Positions 55,466 through 64,000 of a DNA stretch of 64,000 bases are shown here, piece by piece. The notes under the pieces were generated by a model. The model was not told where the DNA came from. It saw nothing but the letters and a program-made list of their open reading frames with translations, and searched no databases. Origin of the DNA: Echinometra lucunter (taxonomy: Eukaryota; Echinodermata; Echinoidea; Camarodonta; Echinometridae); NCBI GenBank assembly GCA_029962745.1, contig CM057151.1, positions 35,273,438 through 35,337,437 of the forward strand, given 5' to 3'. A program made the translations under genes and the position numbers. How positions within the stretch are numbered: position 1 is the first letter of the stretch; the number at the start of each line of letters is the position of its first letter.

Positions 55466-57830
55466 GGTGCCGACAACAGACAAGAGATGTTCCCGAACTT
55501 AATGAGTTTCAAAGCAGCAAAATAGCTAAAATAATCAGTCTGAAAATCTTCATGACGAATTAAGATGACTGAAACCAATATTGAAGGAATTGTTTAGAAA
55601 AAAATGATATTCCATCATTGTACAGTGCTTAACAGCTTAAAGGAAATATTTTCCCAAAATTTTGCGGACTTTTTTTTGCCATGATTTTCCTCTTCAACTT
55701 AGAAGTGACCGCCGCCGAAACCTCCGATTCCACAATACCATTTTTTCCCTCATTCCTCATGTTGATATGCATGTACGTCATGAGCATTGTCACTTGCATG
55801 TATCTGTTACGTGATTTCTAGATATTCCGGCCTGCCCCATACTTCGACTGCAAACACCACACGTAAGTCTGCGTATTTTAATAATTGCTACAGCCATGAC
55901 AGCCATGGTTACAAAGCACACAGTTACCAAGTTCCCGATATAATGACGAATACACCTTTTTTCGCCAGTTAAGACGACTGGTCAAGAAATGTGGTCGCCT
56001 TTCCCTCCATTATTAACGTAGACAGGTCTCCATACTTGGGTGGGGGGGGGGGGTGATTCCCCATTGATACATATTTATATAGACATGTACGTATAAACAT
56101 CCACTTTAAAAAGAGGAGAATGCATCCCCCCCCCCCCCGCCATCCACCTGCTATCTACTCCCCCCCCCCCCCCCCTCCATGCAGTCCCTTTTCTCCCTAC
56201 CCTCTATTCCAGGCGACTGGTCAAGAAGGCTAAAAATGCCCCTTTTTTGCCGTCACTCCATCTCCTATCCCTACCGCATGTATATGCTCTTCTCATCATG
56301 CTCATGGGCTCGAAGCGTGTTAATTTCGTAATGCTCCTAAAGGTGAGTTCGTCGCCTACTGGATGCGGTCCATAAGCATGATAAGACCAGACAACTCTCA
56401 CGCGGAATGGCTAACATTTAAAGGTATTGATCAACCGTGACAGATGTTATTTAAGGCCGTCGACTAGAGATTGATGATTCTCGATGTGTAATATGCGAGC
56501 AGGCTTGAGTTAAGCCATCTCAGAGCACTGGTTTATGTATAGGCATGTATGCCTGTGAAATTACAGGTTGTGTAATAAAACTATTATTAGAAACACTTGT
56601 TTCTTTCTTTCTAATGCCCCTATCTTAAAATGTAATTTGTACATGCATTTCCTTACAACAACAAAACATAAGGGAAATAAATCTATTTACATTTTTGTAT
56701 TTTTAGTACGTTTACAAGAAAAACGAAAGAAAAACTGGGGCAAGTTTGGGATCAGCTGACGCTCCGTATTCAAGACGCGAGGTAAGAAATTATGTTACTT
56801 AATAAAATTTTCTGTAATCTCCATATCTGCTTATAATCTGTTCATATTTTTAAATGTCTAATTCTGTTTCCCCTCATTTTGTTCTCTCCCAACCCCAACC
56901 CCCCCCCCCCCCCCCCAAAAAAAAAAAAAAATCCCCCAGGGGTTTTTATCAGGGATTCACTACGTCACTGTCGTTTTGCAGTCTGGTTTTCTGTGATGTC
57001 CCTGTGAACTGATTTAATCCTGTTTCCCATTATGAAAGATAAAACTTTGATGTGAAAAAAGGTCGAATGGGAAATGTCATAATCACACTGGTCTATATTT
57101 CATGGTCTCTAAAAAGATTTTATGCCTACATGAAATTATCTGGTTAGACCATGAGATAAAATACATCAAATAGAGTATATACAATGAAGATCAAAATTTT
57201 GTAAATCAATATGACTTTATTATTTTTCACTTCTCATATGCTAACTACACCAAGGGGCATAATACTAATTCTATAATGACAACGGAAATAAATTACAGTC
57301 GCCAATCTTCTTAATGCCACTTGATATTTATCAAATAAAAGTGAATAAATCGGACGAGACACTTTGTAAGGCTGTGAACATTCTAAACGGCTTATGAGGA
57401 TTCATCAAAGACGTCAAGTTCGCTTTTATTCCTCATCAAATTCACCCTCGTAATCCTTCTCCAGCAAAAATATTAAACCCCAGACATATTATGCTAATCC
57501 GCGTTTCCTCGGTGATTCTAACAGAAATGTTGATGCAGCATCAAATAGGTAACAACTAATGCATTTCACTTCCAGAATTACCTGTTTCCGTGGCGACGAT
57601 ATCCCTGATCTTGTTATCGGGGGTAGATATGGACAAACTTTGTATGGCGCCTAGTTTAGGCTTCAGTTTCAGGTGTAGCGCTCACATCGAGCTTATAGAC
57701 TTAGCCACACGGCTGGTGTAAGGTTTTCCACATTGGCTTTATACCATGCACCATGCTTGGTGCACTTGCATGTATTTTTGCATTACCCGGCCCACAGATC
57801 ATTTTTTGTTTGACAAGGCAGGCACCTAAA
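55466..57830. other. Gene-poor stretch with two weak exon candidates
   Basis: Two short segments lie between good splice signals: 55822-55862 (after TTTCTAG, before GTAAGTCT) and 56707-56781 (after GTATTTTTAG, before GTAAGAAA; 25 open codons in one frame). They do not join in a common frame and match no family I know. C-tracts occur at about 56126, 56161 and 56900-56915. Confidence 0.25.
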
Positions 57831-58218
57831 CACACATAGAATTAAAGGTTCAATTCTGCACCCTAAATGCAACACTTGCAGCACCTTTTTCGGTGCAATA
57901 TTGCACCCTACATGAAAAAGGTGCAAAGATGCACCCTTTTGTACTTGTTTGCACCTGAAAATGCCCGGTTGCACCCTTAAAGGTGCAACTTAAATTTGCA
58001 CCTTTAAGTGTGCAGAAATTTGTTGCATTCAAAGGGTGCAAATTTTTAACTTCCCTAAAGGGTACAACTCCGCACCCTTAAGGGTGCAAAATGCAGCTCA
58101 CTGCACGCTTAGAGGTGCAACATGATTCTTAGGGTGCAAACTTGTAGGCCCTACCCATAAAGGAACTCCCAGTGTTGCATTTGAAGGGTGCAAAATTGAA
58201 CCCTTTTTTCTCAGTGTG
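57831..58218. mobile_element. GGTGCAA-rich MITE, copy 2 (fuller copy)
   Basis: Ends in AATTGAACCCTTTTTTCTCAGTGTG and starts CACACATAGAATTAAAGGTTCAA, giving inverted ends of roughly 23 bp. It contains about fifteen copies of GGTGCAA or its complement, many as paired TTGCACCC/GGGTGCAA. Segment order matches copy 1, with about 70 extra bases. Confidence 0.8.
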
Positions 58219-58716
58219 TAGGGTTAGGTTTTATCCCGGGGTAGGAGCGAACTGGCTATTATGGGGTGCTTGGGGAGTTTTCCCTACCATGCCTATACGG
58301 ATCCCTTGATCTGTTGGTTTGAAGGCTGGTTGATTTGTGATCTATGGGCCGGTTTTAGGTTAGTGAGCCGCGGTTCTCGTAATGACAGGTCCTCATTACG
58401 GGGGGGGGGGGGGGGGGGGGGGAGGAGAGATGATTCCCCCATAGATATTCACTCCACCCACTTCAAAATGTCAGGGATGCATACCCCCACCCCAGCCCCG
58501 CTATCTACGCCCCTGCCCTAAATGTATATCACTAATGATAACTTAGGTTTAGTGCTTTAAATTTTCTGAGACCTTATACGTATTATATGGTAATTCTACG
58601 ATAGTTCGCCAGCGATTAGGCTATAGTTACTTCGATCAAACTGAATATATGTTTGAATTTGGACGATATACTGCTTCCAACCAAAACCTCAACACGAAAA
58701 CCCAACCTTAAACACA
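58219..58716. other. Non-coding spacer with poly-G
   Basis: A pure G run of 22 bases lies at 58400-58421. CTATCTACGCCCCTG at about 58500-58514 is a lone hAT-like right end. Nothing else is supported. Confidence 0.4.
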
Positions 58717-58724
58717 ACGGCAAC

Positions 58725-58977
58725 CATGGCCGTACGCAGCAGGGGGGCGGGGGGGGGGGAGGGGGTTCAAGACTTACATCTTTTTTTACTGAAATATTTC
58801 CCAAATTCCACCAAAAGTGTTCACCAGATCCTGAATTTTAAGAATGCAAAAGCGCCCTCATGACCTGCTCGGTTGCTTCACTCCCTCGCTTACACGTTTC
58901 TTCAAAAATTTTACATATTTTTGCCCCCCTTCCCCCTCCCCCCCCCCCCCAGGAAAACATTTCTGCGTACGGCCCTG
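58725..58977. mobile_element. 253-bp hAT-type non-autonomous element
   Basis: CATGGCCGTACGCAG at the left and CTGCGTACGGCCCTG at the right are inverted with one mismatch. An exact 8-bp duplication, ACGGCAAC, flanks it at 58717-58724 and 58978-58985. The interior contains GCTCGGTTGCTTCACTCCCTCGCTT, again the CGAGCGAAGCG-style motif, plus G and C tracts. Confidence 0.9.
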
Positions 58978-58985
58978 ACGGCAAC

Positions 58986-60509
58986 TCTAAACCTAACCTT
59001 ATATCTTGGACTCAAAATAAAGCCTTTAGAAAATGTTGAATCACCGAATGTTCTAGGCATCATAATCTTGTCCTTTCCTAGAACTGTCCTTGCAAAACCT
59101 CTTTTGCGAGACACTAAAAGGCTCCTTTCTTTCTTTTCGACAACCAACGAGTCAATATTGAACTTGAACCTTCGTCTTTTCTTTCTCTTTTATCATCATG
59201 GCGCTTTATTTGAGCAGCAGACGACACCGCACACCGATAGCCATTACCGAAAAATCAAATCTAGAAGATTGCACTGGGTCATGTTGAGGTAGATTCTGTT
59301 CATAACACCAAAGATTCTAACATCTTTTTAAAAGTATAGGCTACTGTAGCTTTGCTATCTAAATTTGCTTTTTACTGCCCCGTAATGATTGCAGGTCTGT
59401 AATATCGTTATGTTTACCAACTGGTTTATTGTGTCAATCGACAAAGTATACAGCATGAGTAATCTCGGTATTGACTCGTTATTAACCGACTCATGATTCT
59501 ATGAATTATTGTTAATCTGTCAAATGTCAGCATGAAAATTGCAGAGAGTGGAATATGAATATAATGATATATGCCTGCACATACTGTATTCATGTAAACA
59601 CTCAAAATGAATAGCTGACTGAATGAATTACCTATTTGTTTATTTGTAGTTTGTTTTGTTTTTTCTTTTGGGACTGTTTTTGGGGGAGGGGTGTACGTGT
59701 GTGCATGTGTGTGGCACGGAGGTGGTATAACAAGCAGAAAGTCTTTCTCCCCGCCTATATACGGGTAGCGAAGAAGCCTTTGTTCAGAGGCTTACACTGT
59801 AAATCCTGTCTGGGGCACAGGGGGCAATTATACCAAGCCCCCACGCCTCCTTAGAGATCGACTCCCACGATGCTTTAAGCTGCTTTTTGCATGCATCATG
59901 TCAAATTCCATGTTTTGGGGGTTTTTTTTTTTTGGGGGGGGGTATCTCTTTTCGAAAACTTTATAAATACATCTTGCAAATATTCACATAAACTTTTCAC
60001 CTCTCCGCGAAAAAAAATGATGGAATACGAGGCTTTTCAATTCATGTTGATTACGATTTGACAGAATGAACAAATATCAAGCAATGTGATTTCCTAGTGG
60101 CCGTGATGGTGATATCTTTTTTACTTCCCCTTCGCAAAATATGGTGCATTCTCTTATAATCAAGATTTTCCTTGACCTTTTCCATTTGGGGGAGAATTAT
60201 CCCTTTTTTTGCTGTTCTCGTATTAGCATGTCATTTGGATAAAGTGGGGCCCCGAGCGCGCGCAATTTGAGAAATGAATCACGTGTACGGCCTGCTCTGG
60301 GATTTGTCCCAAGTGTACTTTTTTCTAGTCTAGCTACAAGACTTAAAGTGATTACACAATGGTAAACAAAATTTTGATATATGATCGAGAATAGAATTCT
60401 AAGAAGAATGACATTAAAAATATGATGATTTTCAATCGAAATCACTGCATTTTGGCTAATTTTCTCATGAAAAGTTATGAGCTGACCAAAAAAAATTGAG
60501 TATGAGGTA
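58986..60509. other. Gene-poor stretch
   Basis: A 139-codon frame (58873-59292) partly overlaps the preceding element and shows no recognisable domain. Poly-T plus poly-G lies at 59923-59941. No gene called. Confidence 0.3.
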
Positions 60510-60657
60510 TGACGTAAAAGTGGGTACCCAGCTTCGCGCATTGCAGTTGTGCTACGCGCTAGACTGTACAACATGTATTATACCTTGCGCGCATTTTGCT
60601 AGAAGTGCGCGACAAGGTACCCACTTTGACGTCATTTTGACGTCAAAGTGGGTACCC
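60510..60657. repeat. Inverted GTGGGTACCCA / TGACGTCA repeats
   Basis: GGTACCCACTTTGACGTCA at 60616-60634 and its exact complement at 60638-60656 are separated by three T: a 19-bp perfect hairpin containing two TGACGTCA palindromes. A third GTGGGTACCCAG preceded by TGACGTAAAA lies at 60510-60531, so the block is a small fold-back array. Confidence 0.75.
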
Positions 60658-62236
60658 AGTTGAAACTGGGCCACAGCTGAAGGGTCAAAAATATCCTGAA
60701 ATCTTACCACATCTGGGGGTTTCCTTGGCAACAGAACTTTTTAAAAAACTTTAGACAGATGATTTTCTGCTAATAAAATCATGCTCTTTTAAATGAACTA
60801 ACATTGTTTCAGCATTGGGTACCCCCTTTAAGCTTAGAAAAAATGCAATGACAGTGCTATTTCCCGATATTCCATCCTGCAGGGAAACGCAAGATGAATT
60901 TTTATGTTTTACTGATAATGCAATATATACGCGAATTATGTCTGGATCTGCGTTTATACAGCGGTGCAGAGACAAACGCTGAAGATCTTTCAAATTAAAT
61001 TTTGTTCTGCATATACTCTGCCTCGCATCAAAATGATGAGGACTCTGTATTATTTTTTATTCCGATTTGATATCACTTTTTTGAGTTCACAACAAAGGAA
61101 AGAAGTTTACAGAATATAGATAGACATAAAATAGAATCTTAAGATAAGCCCAGGTCATAACGCATTACTGTCAGTGCAGGGCAGTAATATTAATGTTTAG
61201 TGCAGAGTTCACGGAAACATGAACATAACAAACATAATATGTTTTTTTAAAGAATGACAGGTAACAGTAGAAATCAATTAAGAACAAAAGACTACTCGTT
61301 TAAGTATTAACTATACACCGATCATGTAGTTGGCTGTCGCCGTTGTTTCTGACTGTAATCCAACAACCTGGATGGTTAAGTGAAAAATGCGGCCTAACGT
61401 CTGGATAGGAGAACAACATCAACATAATTGTGGCTGCGAAACGACATTTTCTTCCATGTTTACCCCCAGTGGGCCCCTCGTAACACTTTCCCTTTTGGCG
61501 TGCAATTTACCATCAGGGTCGTAATCCCCACTTGCGAAATTGTGATTTGTGCGAAACGCTGTACTCATCATCGAGTCGGTGTTTGGGCACTGAATTTTAC
61601 AATTCATTAGGCTACACCTTTCATCCCTAAATTGATACCCCACTTTGTTATCGGTTTGGTTCCTTTTTATTTTGTACATCTTTTAGAGCATTATCTTCTA
61701 CTCTATGACCCCCTCGATCCCTTTGATGAAAAATATAGTAGAAACGGAAAAAAGGAAAAGCACGGGAATAAATGAAAAGGCAGTAATATTAGTTACATTC
61801 CATCATCAGTTCTAAAAGAAATAAAAAAACCTGCTGAAAATACGATAGAGCAGTACTGCAGAGAGCTTCAGTTTAACTATGAAGCTGAGCATACAAACTG
61901 GGCCGGTATAATCGTGTTATCTATTGTCTTATCTTCACTGTGCTAATTATCATAACAAATTTTAAAAGGCGTACTTATGGTTGGTATAAAACTGCGCAAA
62001 TGACCAGCACACAAGACAAAAGTGCGCGATGTGAGCCAATGGCGTACGCTATTTCTGATTGCAAAGATAACACGATTTTCAGAATATTTATCTAAAGGCT
62101 ATACCATTTTTATTTAAAATATATTTTCATGTCTCAAGCTATTTTAAAGTCGCACCTGCATAACTGAAATTTGTAAGGGAATTAGTAAAAAGTTCACAGT
62201 TAGAAATTTTGTCGGCCTCTATATATGTCCTCTCCT
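60658..62236. other. Gene-poor stretch
   Basis: AT-rich with no recognisable gene or element. Confidence 0.35.
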
Positions 62237-63241
62237 CAGTGGCGGCACCAGGATTGTTAAAGTGGGGGGGGGGGAGGGCAAATGGAGGGCAAAAGAAAAT
62301 GTTGGGGGCAGGGGCAGTCAATTTTTTTTTGCGTGTATGGAAAAAATCGAGCGTGAAGCGCGAGTATTAGTCGCCGGCGTAAATACACTTTGAGTTTGAG
62401 GAGTGGGGAGGGGGGGATAACTGAATTTTTGGACAATTTTTTTTTCCTCTTACACACATTCTAATATCAATTTTGCGAGCGAGCGAAGCGAGCAAACAAA
62501 AAATAACCGCTTATTTGGTTTTTAATCGCATTTTCGAATAAATCTTCTGAAATATGACGAGCGAGTGAAGTGAGCGAGCCAAAAATGGCCACTTTTCTTG
62601 TTTTTAATCGCATTTTAGAAAAGAAATTATAAAATATGACGAGCGAGCGAGCCAAAAATTACCACTTTTTTCTGGTTTTCAATCGCATTTTCAAATAGAA
62701 ATTCTAAAATATGATGGTCGCTTATGATAGATATTCAAAATTTTTACTAACTGATAAATCAAAATATATTTTCCTCCTTAAAAAGTGAGGGGGATATTTG
62801 TACACGCCATATATCCCCCCTCTCCAAAAAGTGGGGAATATATCCCCCGATCCCCCCCCCCCCGGGATTTACGCCAATGCTTTTAGTGGCCCCAATAAAC
62901 ATTTTTCTGTTACATTTGATATAGAGAGAAATCTTTGTAAAATCAGGTAATGCTTAATGGAGCAAAGATATTGATCAAAACTAGATCATGAAGTGAACAT
63001 TTACATTACAAACTAAAAGTGTGCGAGGAAGCCAACAGCGACTGAGTGAGAAAATTTTCAAGTTTTGAAGAGCGGAAAATGGTATTTTAGAGCACTTCAC
63101 AGCTTGAATATGATGCTTATGACAACATCTACTTATTTACAAATTACTGTATATAATATTTCTTTTCAGTCCTCAAAATTTCGGGGGGGGGGGGGGCAAA
63201 TGCTCTCCCCCATGCCCCCCCCCCCCTTGGTGCCGCCACTG
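62237..63241. mobile_element. hAT-type element, second copy of the intron-1 family (1005 bp)
   Basis: The ends CAGTGGCGGCACCAGG and CTTGGTGCCGCCACTG are the same as at 4585-5148. Flanks CCTCTCCT and CTTCTCCT agree at seven of eight bases. It carries about 80 extra bases after AGTCGC near 62376 and another insertion at about 62720-62880 relative to the shorter copy. Interior motifs: GCGAGCGAGCGAAGCGAGC at 62475, CGAGCGAGTGAAGTGAGCG at 62559 and CGAGCGAGCGAGCC at 62640. No transposase. Confidence 0.88.
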
Positions 63242-63400
63242 CTTCTCCTGTCTTCTTCCCCTCCCCATTCTTCCTCAGTCTCTCCTTCTTCACTCTCTAT
63301 TCTCTCTCCATCTCTCTCTCTTCTCTCTCTCAATCTCTTTCTATTCTCTCTCTATCTCTCCCTCCCTCCCTCCCTCCCCCTCTCTCTCTTTCTCTCTCTT
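63242..63400. repeat. Interrupted CT microsatellite
   Basis: Pyrimidine-only stretch with (TC)n and (CCCT)n runs directly after the hAT element. Confidence 0.95.
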
Positions 63401-63689
63401 TGTCACATTAACTAACGCCGCTCAATGTGTCCACATCTACCATTGATTGGCGAGGGTCACGTGACACGCTGCGGGGCGAAAATGGCCGATCGATAACCAA
63501 GAAGTCTATCGCCTTGTTACATAATAAACTATGGGCCTAACGTGCTAAGGCAATGAGGATGATACCAACCAATAAACATGTTAATTATCACTAAAATGAA
63601 TCGTGGGTTCTTGTTGGTTAGCAAGAAAAATTCCCGGTCAGTCGAAACACGTATAGTAATGTCTCCCTGAATTTGTAGACTATAGGTTC

Positions 63690-64000
63690 TTGCAATTTAT
63701 TAATAACAATAAAAAAAATGCATAATAAATGCTACTTACATAGCACCAAATCCACTCTGTGGAGTGCACAAGGCGCATGTAGAAATAATTAAGAATTGAA
63801 TAGAAATATTTTGACATGATTTTTAAAGGAGTCAAAGTTATAGACTTTTTTTTATGTCTTCAGGGAGGCTCTTCCATAATTTAGGAAACGCGTGGGCAAA
63901 TGATCTTTCCCCCCAAGTTTTGCAACTTAGGGGATCACAAGCGAAGTGGATGAATGTAAAGACCTCGCAGGGGTGTAGTTTTGAATTAAAGAGATAAGGT
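63690..64000. repeat. Dispersed repeat fragment at the window end
   Basis: TTACATAGCACCAAATCCAC and TGCACAAGGCGC resemble the tail region of retroelements with AGCGC-type ends. The part TTTAAAGGAGT...CAGGGAGGCTCTTCCATAAT matches a segment at 5420-5475. It runs out of the window. Confidence 0.4.

Noticed and set aside
1..64000. tRNA, rRNA, snRNA or transposase/reverse transcriptase genes
   Set aside because: I looked for the tRNA T-loop signature, U6-like starts and long conserved enzyme frames and saw none that could be supported.

Overview
This window is eukaryotic, AT-rich and intron-bearing. It most likely comes from a marine deuterostome, and an echinoderm such as a sea urchin fits best. 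The grounds are an inference from style: a FAM72 gene and an SREB-type receptor, many hAT- and Tc1-like non-autonomous transposons, fold-back MITEs ending in GGGGTGTTTCATAAAGCTG-type repeats, frequent TAGGCCTA palindromes and long G/C homopolymers. The window carries one 500-base assembly gap. Species cannot be fixed from sequence alone.

Two protein-coding genes can be supported, both on the + strand. The first (4061-9168) is a four-exon FAM72 gene. Its exons join in phase to a 149-residue protein, the usual FAM72 length. Intron 1 holds an hAT-type element with a perfect 8-bp target duplication, and intron 3 holds a Tc1/mariner-like element with about 60-bp inverted ends. The second (47195-48451) is an uninterrupted 418-residue seven-transmembrane receptor of the SREB family (GPR27/GPR85/GPR173). 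Its exon appears to start at a strong splice acceptor at 46553 and carries a long 5' UTR full of short upstream ORFs. A GC-richer segment at about 12460-12959 has an NRF1 palindrome and a strong splice donor. It may be a non-coding first exon, possibly of the receptor.

Layout: 1-3700 repeat-laden flank; 3700-9300 FAM72; 9300-12450 3' flank, gap and fold-back repeats; 12460-12960 candidate first exon; 13-46.5 kb gene-poor sequence, perhaps one large intron, with microsatellites, MITEs and a 2.27-kb hAT element at 25679-27945; 46.5-48.7 kb receptor exon; 48.7-64 kb gene-poor sequence with at least three more hAT-type elements, a duplicated GGTGCAA-rich MITE and fold-back elements.

The most distinctive signal is the repeat biology. 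Several hAT-type elements with different terminal repeats carry the same interior motif, CGAGCGAAGCGAGCGAG and variants, in one case inside a degenerate array of roughly 165-bp units. No transposase reading frame is visible, so all look non-autonomous. No CRISPR array, tRNA, rRNA or operon-like structure was seen.
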